From NCBI GenBank assembly GCA_045617845.1, contig JAZLJL010000070.1, forward strand, positions 62,001 through 126,000: 64,000 nucleotides of DNA. Reading direction: 5' to 3'. A model generated the notes under the pieces. The model did not search any database, was not told the origin of the DNA, and saw only the letters and a program-made list of their open reading frames with translations. A program made the translations under genes and the position numbers. Positions 10,159 to 19,009 of this stretch are shown in pieces (position 1 is the first letter of the stretch; the number at the start of each line of letters is the position of its first letter). Source of the stretch: UBA1181 sp045617845 (lineage in GTDB: Bacteria > Bacteroidota > Bacteroidia > Bacteroidales > Paludibacteraceae).

Positions 10159-10200
10159 ACTTAATTTATTTTTAGGCGGATTCTATGAATCCACCGTTAT

Positions 10201-10722
10201 TTAATTATTAGGTTCTGTAATAATTGGCTTTAACTCAATCAAGGTTTGGTTGCCTGAGATGTTCTCTCCCTCTGCCACGCAGATCTTTTTGATGACGCTG
10301 TCGTTGGCCACCTTGTATTCGCTTTGCATTTTCATTGCTTCCACGATGATTACAGGTGTTCCTGCCTTCACTTCGTCGCCTTCGTTGACTAAAACCTTGA
10401 CCACCTTCCCCGGCATTGGGGTGAATATTCTGTCTTGTTTAAGATTGGCGATGTTTTTCTTCGCGAAGTGTTGGTATGAGTTCAATATTTCCACATCGAA
10501 CTGTTTGAATGCCACGCTCACGGTGTAATCTTTCCCGTTTTCCGCAGGTCTGAGCTCAGCGTTGTATGAACGTCCGTTTTCGGCGATGATGGAGCAGAGC
10601 CCGTTTTCCGCCATTACGATGTCCAAGTGATAAATCTTATCGTCAACCGAGATTTCCACCTTGTTCTCATCTTGGCTCAAGAGTGAAATCTCCTTTATTT
10701 TGTTTCCGATTCTTATTTTCAT
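10201..10722 (-). CDS. Biotin carboxyl carrier protein of the acyl-CoA carboxylase
   Basis: 173 residues. The C-terminal biotinyl domain (about 98-168) has the modification motif EAMKM with the lysine at residue 131. It is preceded by TPMPGKVVKVLVNEGDEVKAG, typical of swinging-arm carriers. The N-terminal half resembles the accessory domain of carriers paired with MmdA/PccB enzymes. It carries carboxybiotin between the biotin carboxylase encoded just upstream and the carboxyltransferase just downstream. Spacing is 36 and 42 bases, consistent with one transcript. Confidence 0.92.
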   Translation of the reverse strand: MKIRIGNKIKEISLLSQDENKVEISVDDKIYHLDIVMAENGLCSIIAENGRSYNAELRPAENGKDYTVSVAFKQFDVEILNSYQHFAKKNIANLKQDRIFTPMPGKVVKVLVNEGDEVKAGTPVIIVEAMKMQSEYKVANDSVIKKICVAEGENISGNQTLIELKPIITEPNN

Positions 10723-10758
10723 ATTATATGAGTTAGTCTATGTTTGGGTTCTGGAAAG

Positions 10759-12297
10759 TTAATCGTAGTTTCTCATGTTGTTCCTTCTTCCGAATTCTTT
10801 CCATCGGCTGATTTGCCTATTGTCGGCAGACGTGTTGCTGACAGGTCTGTCTTGGTTCACCATGTAGTCGAAGTATGCCGCGATGGCTGCGATGTCCTCG
10901 TCCGTATGGATTTCCTCGTTGTCTCCGTCCACGTTGTCCAAGTTCAAATTCTCCATGCGCTTCTTGTTGTCCTCTAGGAAGGAGGTGGTGTAGTGGCCTT
11001 TCACGAAGTCCGGCACTTCGAGTATCTTCCTCAAATAACTGATGTTCGTTTTCACGCCCGTTATTTTGTACTCGTATAGCACTCTACGCATACGCTCGAT
11101 CGCATAGGTCCTGTTTGCCGCCCAAACTACTAGCTTACTGATCATTGCGTCATAGTAGATTGGAATTTCGTATCCTTCGTAACAGAAACTGTCCACGCGT
11201 ACCCCGATACCTTGTGGCTCCGTTAGTAATTTGATGATTCCCGGTGTTGGAGTGAAGTTGTTTTCCGCATCTTCCGCACAGATTCTGCACTCGATGGCGT
11301 GACCTCTTTGTTTTAGATCTTCTTGCTTGAATCTCAACGGTTTACCGTTGGCGACATTGATTTGCTCTTTCACTAAATCCACGCCTAACACTTCCTCTGT
11401 GATTGGATGTTCCACTTGCAGTCTCGTGTTCATCTCAAGGAAATAGTAGTTGAGCCTGTCGTCCACCATGAATTCGATGGTTCCCGCTCCTTCGTAGTTG
11501 ACGGCCTTTGCGGCTTTCACGGCTATTTCACCCATTGCTTTGCGGACTTCGTCTGTCATGATTGGAGAAGGTGTCTCTTCGATGACTTTCTGGTGCTTGC
11601 GTTGGATGGAACATTCCCGTTCGAATAAGTGCACCACGTTGCCGTGTTGGTCCGCTAGGACTTGGAATTCTATGTGGTGAGGATGTTCGATAAGCTTTTC
11701 CATGTATACGATGCCGTTGGCGAACGAGGCCTTGGCTTCGGAAATCGCGCTGTTATAAGCGTTCTCAAGTTCGTCCATCGTGCGCACGATGCGTATTCCT
11801 TTTCCTCCGCCGCCTGCTGTGGCTTTGATCATTACGGGTAGGCCGATTTCTTCGGCTGTCCTCTTGGCGTCTTCTACTGTTTCCAGAGAATCTTCGTTTC
11901 CGGGTACTACAGGTACGCCGGCCGCTTTCATGATTCTTCTAGCGGAAATTTTGTCACCCATGGACTCGATGGCTTCGTAAGGGGCTCCGATGAATTTTAT
12001 TCCCTCCTCTTTACAACGCTTTGCGAACTGTGCGTTTTCGGAAAGGAAGCCATATCCTGGATGGATGGCGTCCGCCTTTGTCTTTTTGGCGGCGTCGATG
12101 ATTTTATCCACGTTCAAGTAGCTCTCGGTGGATGGCGCTGGCCCGATGCAGACGGCTTCGTCCGCAAAGAAGACGTGTCTTGATGTTCTGTCGGCTTCAG
12201 AGTACACGGCCACGGTCTTGATGGACATCTCCTTGCAGGAGCGCATGACCCTCATGGCGATTTCGCCTCTGTTTGCCACTAGAATTTTTGTTATCAT
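10759..12297 (-). CDS. accC: Biotin carboxylase, acetyl-/propionyl-CoA carboxylase subunit
   Basis: ATP-grasp enzyme that carboxylates the biotin of the carrier protein using bicarbonate and ATP. The N-terminus is classical (KILVANRGEIAMR). The ATP-grasp loop KATAGGGGKGIRIV, the ERECSIQRKHQKVIEE block and FLEMNTRLQVEHPITE (metal/biotin site) are intact. I chose the ATG at 12297 because it gives the family N-terminus; an in-frame ATG at 12312 would add five residues. A short charged tail past the usual end (about 60 residues, ending in GRRNNMRNYD) is probably strain-specific. First gene of the accC-carrier-carboxyltransferase operon. Confidence 0.93.
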   Translation of the reverse strand: MITKILVANRGEIAMRVMRSCKEMSIKTVAVYSEADRTSRHVFFADEAVCIGPAPSTESYLNVDKIIDAAKKTKADAIHPGYGFLSENAQFAKRCKEEGIKFIGAPYEAIESMGDKISARRIMKAAGVPVVPGNEDSLETVEDAKRTAEEIGLPVMIKATAGGGGKGIRIVRTMDELENAYNSAISEAKASFANGIVYMEKLIEHPHHIEFQVLADQHGNVVHLFERECSIQRKHQKVIEETPSPIMTDEVRKAMGEIAVKAAKAVNYEGAGTIEFMVDDRLNYYFLEMNTRLQVEHPITEEVLGVDLVKEQINVANGKPLRFKQEDLKQRGHAIECRICAEDAENNFTPTPGIIKLLTEPQGIGVRVDSFCYEGYEIPIYYDAMISKLVVWAANRTYAIERMRRVLYEYKITGVKTNISYLRKILEVPDFVKGHYTTSFLEDNKKRMENLNLDNVDGDNEEIHTDEDIAAIAAYFDYMVNQDRPVSNTSADNRQISRWKEFGRRNNMRNYD

Positions 12298-12437
12298 AAT
12301 ATTACATAACATTTTGGACGTCAGTAGTTTATACTGTTTGTCCTATTCAATTTGGTTGATTAAATAAAGTCTATATATACATAGGTGTCTACCGCTGTGA
12401 CTCCCATAGCTTGGTTTACAACAAACCAAACTCGGTG

Positions 12438-12445
12438 CAAAGTTA
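12438..12445 (-). promoter_or_regulatory. -7 box of the accC operon promoter
   Basis: On the minus strand this reads TAACTTTG, a perfect Bacteroidota TAnnTTTG box, about 140 bases upstream of accC. No clear -33 TTTG is seen at the usual distance. Confidence 0.55.
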
Positions 12446-12604
12446 TGTTTTTTTTTTCTTACTGATTCCATGATTTTGTACCCAATTTGGTGCAAAATGT
12501 TCGTTTTTATGTTAAAAATTTCAGTTTAATGCTTGCATAACATTGTTTTATAGTTTTGTTCAAAAAAAAACTAAAATTCCGTGTCTTCTTAAAATGAATT
12601 TTTA

Positions 12605-12612
12605 TACATTTG
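12605..12612 (+). promoter_or_regulatory. -7 box of the DASS transporter promoter
   Basis: TACATTTG fits TAnnTTTG and lies 67 bases before the ATG. The -33 element is not obvious. Confidence 0.5.
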
Positions 12613-12678
12613 CGGACATTTTACGGAATGACAGGTTTCAGTCAGTTGTTAGAATTTAATTAATTATTTAATAATATT

Positions 12679-14136
12679 ATGGATACTAAAAAAATTATTG
12701 GATTCGCCGCGTCGATAATATTGACGTTGTTGGTGTGGTTGCTTCCGACTACGGCTTTCGGTGTGCCCGGGTTGACCGTTGTGGAGCAGAGAATTATCGC
12801 AATCTTTGTGCTTGCGGCTGTTATGTGGATTTTGGAACCTATTCCGATTTGGGGTACTTCCGTCGTGGTGATGGTGCTGATGTTGCTGACCACCTCCAAT
12901 AGTATGTTGAATTTTATGGACGGTGAAGTCGGTGATAAATTATCGAACAAAGCTATTATGGCTGCTTTTGCGGATCCTACTGTGATGTTGTTCATGGGTG
13001 GTTTCGTTTTGGCGATCGCCGCTACCAAATATAAATTGGACGCTACTTTGGCGAGAGCTATCTTGAAACCTTTCGGAACCAAGCCTAGATTTGTGGTTCT
13101 CGGTTTCTTGGTTGTTACCGCACTTATTTCCATGTTTATGAGTAATACGGCTACAGCCGCTATGATGATCGCCATCTTGTCTCCGGTTTTGGCTACCATG
13201 CCTGATTCCGACAATAAGGGTCGCGTAGGTTTGGCGTTGTCTATTCCGGTTGCTGCTAATATCGGTGGTATCGGTTCTCCTATCGGAACTCCTCCTAATG
13301 TTGTGGCTGTTGGTTGGTTGGAGAAAATCGGTGTGAACATCGGTTTCGGACAATGGATGATGGTGATGGTTCCTGTTATGCTTTTGATTCTGTTCTTGGC
13401 ATGGTTGTTCCTTACGCGCGTCTTCCCTTCTCAACAGGATAAGATCGAGGTTAAGATCGAAGGCGATACCGATAAGAGCCCTAAGGCGATCATCGTTTAT
13501 GTTACTTTCGCCGTTACCATTTTCTTGTGGGTGTTCGGTAAGGAGTTGTTCGGTGTGAATGCGAATGTCGTTGCGCTGATTCCTTTTGCGGTGTTCTGCT
13601 TGACGGGTGTCTTTGAGAAGAAGGATTTGGCTAAGATTGATTGGGATGTGCTTTGGCTCGTTGCCGGAGGTTTCGCTCTCGGTGTAGGTCTTGAGGGTAA
13701 GATTTCGGGAATTCCTGATCCTGACAAGGCTGGTGAGATGATGACGATGTCTAAACACATCGTGACTTCCATTCCTTTTGATCAATGGTCTACTTTGGCT
13801 GTGATCTTGGGTTCCGGTGTTCTTTGTTTGGTGATGTCTACTTTCATGTCCAACTCCGCTACTGCTGCTTTGTTGATCCCTATTTTCGTGGCGATTGCAC
13901 AAGGTATGGGCGATGAGTTGGCTCCTTACGGTGGCGCAACTACTTTGATCGCAGGTTTGGCTTTGTCTGCATCCTTCGCGATGTCATTGCCTATATCAAC
14001 TCCTCCGAACGCTATCGCTTATTCGAAGGGATTCATCAAACAGAGCCAGATGGCTATGGTCGGTATCTTCGTGGGTATCGTCAGCTTGGTCATCGGTTAC
14101 GCCGTGTTGTTTAAGTTCAACGGTTTCTTGCACTAA
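12679..14136 (+). CDS. DASS/SLC13-family sodium:dicarboxylate symporter
   Basis: 485-residue inner-membrane transporter with about 11-12 hydrophobic segments. DASS family members take up C4-dicarboxylates or related anions with sodium. The two paired SNT-type motifs expected for sodium and substrate sites are visible: MSNTATAAMM with GSPIGTPPN in the first half, and MSNSATAALL with PISTPPNA in the second. A downstream porin gene, separated by 91 bases that contain a hairpin, suggests coordinated passage across both membranes. Succinate or fumarate would fit the metabolism of the neighbouring carboxylase operon, but the substrate is not shown by the sequence. Confidence 0.92.
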   Translation: MDTKKIIGFAASIILTLLVWLLPTTAFGVPGLTVVEQRIIAIFVLAAVMWILEPIPIWGTSVVVMVLMLLTTSNSMLNFMDGEVGDKLSNKAIMAAFADPTVMLFMGGFVLAIAATKYKLDATLARAILKPFGTKPRFVVLGFLVVTALISMFMSNTATAAMMIAILSPVLATMPDSDNKGRVGLALSIPVAANIGGIGSPIGTPPNVVAVGWLEKIGVNIGFGQWMMVMVPVMLLILFLAWLFLTRVFPSQQDKIEVKIEGDTDKSPKAIIVYVTFAVTIFLWVFGKELFGVNANVVALIPFAVFCLTGVFEKKDLAKIDWDVLWLVAGGFALGVGLEGKISGIPDPDKAGEMMTMSKHIVTSIPFDQWSTLAVILGSGVLCLVMSTFMSNSATAALLIPIFVAIAQGMGDELAPYGGATTLIAGLALSASFAMSLPISTPPNAIAYSKGFIKQSQMAMVGIFVGIVSLVIGYAVLFKFNGFLH

Positions 14137-14169
14137 TGCATCTTCCCGTTTTAGATATGTAAATGTTTT

Positions 14170-14213
14170 GAACTACGGGTCATGGCTCTCTGTCGTGACT
14201 CGTGGTTCTTTTT
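14170..14213 (+). terminator. Hairpin between transporter and porin genes
   Basis: Stem GAACTACGGGTCA (14170-14182) against TGACTCGTGGTTC (14196-14208) with G-U pairs, followed by TTTTTAATTT. It probably terminates, or partly terminates, transcription before the porin. Confidence 0.65.
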
Positions 14214-14227
14214 AATTTAATATTGTA

Positions 14228-15559
14228 ATGAAACGTTTATTTTTATTGGCGGGTCTCCTTTTCTCCGCTAATGTCCTTTTCGCCCAGGATACGATAGTGG
14301 CGCAGGTTGTTTCTGAAGATGTGATGTTGGATCAACCTAAAAATGGTGGTAAGGTTACTTTGAAACCTTATGGTTTTGTCCGTGATTATCTTTATTATGA
14401 TTCACGTCAGACCTACAACAGTAATGCGAGCCTTTTCGAACAGATCCCTAAGGATGAACTCTATTCCGATGGCTCTGACTATGACCAGAATGGTGAGTCC
14501 GAGATGAACTTCTTGGCCATCACAACACGTTTGGGGTTGAACATCTCTGGCATGCGTGCCTTGAACGCTGACGTCACAGCTAAGATTGAGGCTGACTTCT
14601 GTGGTTTTACAGGAAACAACTTTATGATCCGTCTTCGTCAGGCGTATTTTAAAATGCAATGGATGGGTAAGAAACACTCCTTGTTGATGGGTCAGGCTTG
14701 GCATCCGATGACTGGTGACCTTCCTGAGGTGCTCGCTTTGGCTTCCGGTTCTCCGTTCCAACCATTCAGCCGTTCCCCTCAATTGCGTTATGACTATAAG
14801 TTGGCTCGTTTCAACTTCACATATGCGGCTTTGTGGCAATTCCAATACAAAAGTGTTGCTCCTACAGGTTATGATCCTAAGTTCAATATGATTCCTGAAA
14901 TGTATTTAGGTTTCGATTATTCTGTCAACGGTTTCAAGATCGGTTATGGAGTAGACATGCTTTCTTTGGTTCCTCGTACGACCGCTACGATCAAGAGCAA
15001 TGTCGTTGAAGACAAGGCGGATGGTTCGCAGTCAATCGTCGCTAAAGAAGAGAAGGTGAAGGTTGATGAACGTTTGACTACCTTCTCTCCAATGTTGTAT
15101 GTGAACTATTCCAAGAACAAATTCTCGGTTAAGGCGAAAGGCCTCTTGGCTGAGAATACTTCCCACTTGAGCATGTACAATGGTTTCGCCGTTTCTGAAG
15201 TTGAGTCTAATGGCCACCAGGAGTATACTCCTATTCGTTCTCTTACTGGTTGGGTTGATTTGTGTTACGGTAGCAAGTTGAAGTTTAACCTCTTCGGTGG
15301 CTTCTCCAAAAACTTGGGCGCAAAGGATGAGGTTGATAAGAGCAATCAATATTTCGTTCGTAACTCAGCAAAGAACATCGATTATATGTGGCGTGTTTGT
15401 CCGGCCGTCTCTTATACCATCAGTGGTGTAACTTTCGGTTTGGAGTATGAGTTCACAAACGTTGGTTATGGCGACAAAGTCAACTCGTGGGCTGACGTGG
15501 AAGCAGATCGTGACGTGAACAATAATAGACTTTGTGCTATGCTGAAATATGCATGGTAA
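14228..15559 (+). CDS. DcaP-like trimeric outer membrane porin
   Basis: 443 residues with signal peptide (MKRLFLLAGLLFSANVLFAQ) and a beta-barrel pattern to the C-terminus, ending in an aromatic residue (LCAMLKYAW). It carries the block KPYGFVRDYLYYDSR and the later QAWHPMTGDL-PEVLALASGSPFQPF-RSPQ region, both shared with the paralog at 26460-27794. DcaP family proteins are outer-membrane channels for organic anions. Location next to a dicarboxylate symporter suggests a matching substrate, which is inference. A strong terminator follows. Confidence 0.8.
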   Translation: MKRLFLLAGLLFSANVLFAQDTIVAQVVSEDVMLDQPKNGGKVTLKPYGFVRDYLYYDSRQTYNSNASLFEQIPKDELYSDGSDYDQNGESEMNFLAITTRLGLNISGMRALNADVTAKIEADFCGFTGNNFMIRLRQAYFKMQWMGKKHSLLMGQAWHPMTGDLPEVLALASGSPFQPFSRSPQLRYDYKLARFNFTYAALWQFQYKSVAPTGYDPKFNMIPEMYLGFDYSVNGFKIGYGVDMLSLVPRTTATIKSNVVEDKADGSQSIVAKEEKVKVDERLTTFSPMLYVNYSKNKFSVKAKGLLAENTSHLSMYNGFAVSEVESNGHQEYTPIRSLTGWVDLCYGSKLKFNLFGGFSKNLGAKDEVDKSNQYFVRNSAKNIDYMWRVCPAVSYTISGVTFGLEYEFTNVGYGDKVNSWADVEADRDVNNNRLCAMLKYAW

Positions 15560-15581
15560 TTGAGTCTTCCTTGATATTTGC

Positions 15582-15618
15582 AAGGGGTGCGACAGAATAT
15601 CGCACCCCTTTCTTTTTG
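15582..15618 (+). terminator. Strong terminator after the first porin
   Basis: 11-bp perfect stem (AAGGGGTGCGA with TCGCACCCCTT), 7-base loop, then TCTTTTT. It begins 22 bases after the stop codon. Confidence 0.9.
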
Positions 15619-16224
15619 TCTTCGAGGTTGTTGAAATTGTTTGCCGGTGTTTGGGAGTTGTGAACTTTTGGGAAAACTTTTTTGTTTATTGTAAGTCTTT
15701 GGTTTTGTTTAATTGGTTGGTTCATAATATTTTAGAAATTGATATATTTAAATTGTTGGAAATTTTTCGTTAGCCTGGAGTTTGATTGTTTCCTGTTTTG
15801 GTTGACTATCTGATATTTGTGTTGTTGAACATGTTGATAACTTTTTATATTCTGTTTTGTCGGAAATGTTCTTTTATTATTTACTTTTGTGTCGCTGAAA
15901 AATGAGTTCAGTATTCTTTTTTAGGTGCGTTTTGGGGCTAGTGGATGTCTTAATTCCATAACGCTAGACTGAGATAATAAGATTGTCACCCATTCTCTAT
16001 GTTTTTTTACAGGGAGGTGAATGGGAGTATAGGTAATGTCGGAGGTAGTTTGCCTAAAGAAGGAAATCAAATACGTTGTCTATGGATACGGATAAAAGGC
16101 GGAATGACTTGGTCTTAGTGGCTTTGTTTGGTATGTCGTCTTTTTTTCTCATGGATACGTAAGTGTAAAAACCATAATACATTCAATAATCGTGTGTATG
16201 AATTATTAAAAGATATAATAAATA
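15619..16224 (+). other. Gene-free region containing the nrdDG promoter and long leader
   Basis: No plausible ORF. It contains the promoter described next and a leader of about 330 bases. At least two hairpins are visible. One has GCGTT (15927-15931) pairing with AACGC (15960-15964) around an inner TGGA/TCCA stem. The other has CCCATTC (15989-15995) pairing with GAATGGG (16019-16025). I could not match it to a named RNA class; cobalamin and TPP consensus elements are absent. Confidence 0.5.
15856..15889 (+). promoter_or_regulatory. Predicted nrdDG promoter
   Basis: TTTG (15856-15859), 22-base spacer, then TACTTTTG (15882-15889), matching the Bacteroidota -33/-7 pattern. Transcription would start near 15896. 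Confidence 0.5.
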
Positions 16225-18312
16225 ATGAGCGGTAATATTTTCATCGTTAAGCGAGATGGCGCTGTAGAACCTTTTTCCATCGATAAGATTAAGAATGCGA
16301 TCTCTCGCGCATTCCTTTCTGTTGGTAGTTTCGCCACGCAGGAGATTTTGACTCAGATATTGAGTCGGGTCAGTATCCATAACGGAATGAGCGTGGAGGA
16401 AATCCAGAACCAGGTCGAGGTCGCTTTGATGTCCGAAAAGTATTTTATGGTAGCTAAGTCATACATCTTGTATCGTCAGCAGCACCTTGAGGACAGAGAG
16501 GTCCGCAACAAACTTAAGTTCCTTATTGATTATTGTAACGCGACCAATTCGGCTACCGGTAGTAAGTATGACGCCAATGCCAACGTTGAGAATAAGAATA
16601 TAGCCACTTTGATTGGCGAGCTTCCAAAGTCAAACTTTATCCGTCTTAACCGTCGTCTTTTGACGGACAGGATGAAGGAGATGTATGGGAAGGAGGTTTC
16701 CGACAAGTATCTTCAATTGCTCAATACCCATTTCATCTACAAGAACGATGAGACTAGTTTGGCGAATTATTGTGCCAGTATCACCATGTATCCTTGGTTA
16801 ATCGGTGGTACTCTCTCCATCGGAGGCAACTCGAAGAAGCCTACCAACCTGAAGTCTTTCTGCGGTGGTTTCGTCAACATGGTATTCATGGTCTCCAGCA
16901 TGTTGAGCGGTGCATGCGCGACGCCGGAGTTCTTGATGTACATGAACTATTTCATCGGTTTGGAGTACGGAAAGGATTATTATAAGGATGCTGAAAAGGT
17001 TGTGGACCTTTCCGTCCGTCAGCGTACCTTGGATAAGGTGATTACCGATTGCTTCGAGCAGATTGTCTATTCGATCAACCAACCTACGGGCGCCCGTAAT
17101 TTCCAAGCGGTGTTCTGGAATATATCTTATTACGATAAATATTATTTCAACAGTTTGTTCGAGAACTTCGTCTTCCCTGATGGTTCAAAGCCTGATTGGG
17201 AGTCGCTCAGTTGGTTGCAGAAGCGCTTCATGAAATGGTTCAATAAGGAGCGTACCAAAACTCCGTTGACTTTCCCTGTGGAGACGATGGCTCTGCTGAC
17301 TGAAAATGGTGAGGTTAAGGATGAGGAATGGGGCGATTTCGCTGCTGAAATGTATGCTGAAGGTCACTCTTTCTTTACTTATATCAGTGATAATGCAGAC
17401 TCCTTGAGTAGCTGCTGCCGCTTGAGAAATGAAATCACGGACAATGGTTTCAGTTACACTTTGGGTGCCGGCGGTGTCTCCACTGGTTCTAAGAGTGTCT
17501 TGACCGTTAACCTGAATCGTTGCATCCAGTATGCGGTTAAGAATGGTATGCCTTATTTGTCTTATTTGGAGGAGGTGGTTGACCTAGTGCATAAGGTTCA
17601 GCTTTCCTACAACGAGAACTTGAAGGATTTCCAAAAGCGCGGTTTGTTGCCTCTCTTCGATGCTGGTTATATCAACATGTCTAGGCAATACCTAACTATC
17701 GGTGTTAATGGTTTGGTCGAGGCGGCTGAGTTCTTGGGCATAGAAATCAAGGATAATCCTGATTATGTGAAGTTCGTGCAGGACGTGTTAGGTCTTGTTG
17801 AACGTTACAATAAGAAATACCGGACAAAAGAGGTGATGTTCAACTGCGAAATGATTCCTGCCGAGAATGTCGGTGTGAAGCATGCTAAGTGGGACCGTGA
17901 GGATGGCTACGTCGTTCCTCGTGACTGCTATAATAGTTACTTCTATATTGTGGAGGATACCTCTTTGAATGTGGTTGATAAGTTCAAACTCCATGGAAGA
18001 AAATATATCGAGCATTTGACCGGTGGCTCTGCCCTTCACTTGAACTTGGAAGAACATCTTTCCAAACAACAGTACAGACAGCTGCTCCGTGTGGCTGCTG
18101 ACGAGGGGTGCAACTATTTCACATTCAATATCCCTAATACGATTTGTAACGATTGCGGCAACATCGATAAGCGCTTTTTGAAGGAGTGCCCGGCTTGCCA
18201 TAGCAAGAACATTGATTATTTGACCCGTGTAATTGGTTATATGAAGCGTGTCAGCAACTTCTCAGAGCCTCGCCAAGAGGAGGCTGCCCGTCGTTTCTAC
18301 GCTAAATATTGA
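16225..18312 (+). CDS. nrdD: Anaerobic ribonucleoside-triphosphate reductase
   Basis: 695-residue class III ribonucleotide reductase that makes deoxynucleotides without oxygen. An ATP-cone allosteric domain occupies about residues 1-95 (VKRDGAVEPFSIDKIKNAI). The ten-stranded barrel core follows. Near the C-terminus is the zinc site CNDCG...CPACH, then the glycyl radical motif RVIGYMKRVSNF with the radical glycine at residue 671. All the expected parts are present and the length is normal. Its activase gene nrdG begins six bases after the stop codon. The long leader suggests regulation at the RNA level. Presence of this pair fits an obligate or facultative anaerobe. Confidence 0.96.
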   Translation: MSGNIFIVKRDGAVEPFSIDKIKNAISRAFLSVGSFATQEILTQILSRVSIHNGMSVEEIQNQVEVALMSEKYFMVAKSYILYRQQHLEDREVRNKLKFLIDYCNATNSATGSKYDANANVENKNIATLIGELPKSNFIRLNRRLLTDRMKEMYGKEVSDKYLQLLNTHFIYKNDETSLANYCASITMYPWLIGGTLSIGGNSKKPTNLKSFCGGFVNMVFMVSSMLSGACATPEFLMYMNYFIGLEYGKDYYKDAEKVVDLSVRQRTLDKVITDCFEQIVYSINQPTGARNFQAVFWNISYYDKYYFNSLFENFVFPDGSKPDWESLSWLQKRFMKWFNKERTKTPLTFPVETMALLTENGEVKDEEWGDFAAEMYAEGHSFFTYISDNADSLSSCCRLRNEITDNGFSYTLGAGGVSTGSKSVLTVNLNRCIQYAVKNGMPYLSYLEEVVDLVHKVQLSYNENLKDFQKRGLLPLFDAGYINMSRQYLTIGVNGLVEAAEFLGIEIKDNPDYVKFVQDVLGLVERYNKKYRTKEVMFNCEMIPAENVGVKHAKWDREDGYVVPRDCYNSYFYIVEDTSLNVVDKFKLHGRKYIEHLTGGSALHLNLEEHLSKQQYRQLLRVAADEGCNYFTFNIPNTICNDCGNIDKRFLKECPACHSKNIDYLTRVIGYMKRVSNFSEPRQEEAARRFYAKY

Positions 18313-18317
18313 TTGCC

Positions 18318-18791
18318 ATGCTGAAGTATGTCGATTACGATGTAGTCTTTCAGGAAATTCCGGATGAGGTTACTCTTGCCATCAATCTTTCCAATTGTCC
18401 GAATGGTTGTGTCGGTTGCCATAGTCCTCAACTCATGCGAAATATCGGGAAGGATTTGACGGAAAATGAATTGCTGGATCTTTTGGGTACTTACGGACGT
18501 AATATCACATGCGTTTGTTTTATGGGAGGCGACGCCGATCCTAAGTCTGTGTCCGAAATGGCAGGCGTGGTCCGTTCCTATGGTAAACATAATTTGAAGG
18601 TGGGTTGGTATTCCGGCAAAAGCGCTTTCCCTGAGAGCTGTTCCCTTGAACGATTCGACTACGTGAAACTTGGTCCTTATGTGGAGTCCAAGGGTTGTTT
18701 GAAGGAACGCACGACTAACCAACGTCTATATAAGATCGGAAAGGATTTGACGAAAGAGGATATTACCTATCGTTTTTGGAAAGAACACTAG
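18318..18791 (+). CDS. nrdG: Anaerobic ribonucleotide reductase activating protein (radical SAM)
   Basis: A 157-residue activase that uses a 4Fe-4S cluster and S-adenosylmethionine to install the glycyl radical on NrdD. The cluster motif is NCPNGCVGCHSP (C-x3-C-x2-C), followed by a GG(D) segment, MGGDADP, typical of SAM binding. I chose the ATG at 18318, five bases after the nrdD stop, over an upstream TTG overlapping nrdD. The family usually starts with a short strand such as this LKYVDYDVVFQEIP. Co-transcribed with nrdD; a terminator follows. Confidence 0.94.
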   Translation: MLKYVDYDVVFQEIPDEVTLAINLSNCPNGCVGCHSPQLMRNIGKDLTENELLDLLGTYGRNITCVCFMGGDADPKSVSEMAGVVRSYGKHNLKVGWYSGKSAFPESCSLERFDYVKLGPYVESKGCLKERTTNQRLYKIGKDLTKEDITYRFWKEH

Positions 18792-18815
18792 AGTTATTAG
18801 AGAGATTTTTATTTG

Positions 18816-18860
18816 GACTGGTTCCGTACTCGTTTGAGATGGAACCGGTCTTTTTTCTTT
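18816..18860 (+). terminator. Terminator of nrdDG
   Basis: 10-bp stem GACTGGTTCC with GGAACCGGTC (one G-U) followed by six Ts, 25 bases after nrdG. Confidence 0.88.
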
Positions 18861-19009
18861 TCCATGTCAATACTCATCTGTTTTTATAAAAAACGATGGC
18901 GGGAAAGTATTTTTGTGTCTGTGTTTTTTCAATGTCAATAAATATGATTAATTTTAGACATAAAATCTAAGAAGAGAATGTCAGTGTTTATATCTATTTT
19001 TTAATTAAT

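Larger units (their letters stand above)
12298..12678. other. Divergent intergenic region between accC and the DASS transporter
   Basis: Gene-free 381 bases with outward promoters for both neighbours (see the two promoter entries). Two partly similar short segments (ctcggtgcaaagttatg and tttggtgcaaaatg, around 12432 and 12486) may be related sites, but no regulator can be named. Confidence 0.6.

Noticed and set aside
12940..13902. 320-codon minus-strand open frame
   Set aside because: Antisense to the DASS transporter and extremely His/Arg/Asn rich, a typical shadow of a hydrophobic gene.
15960..16030. TPP or cobalamin riboswitch (CTGAGATAAT, AGGTGC segments)
   Set aside because: Only fragments resemble these classes; the TPP ACCTGA block and the cobalamin box are missing, and the gene downstream does not fit.
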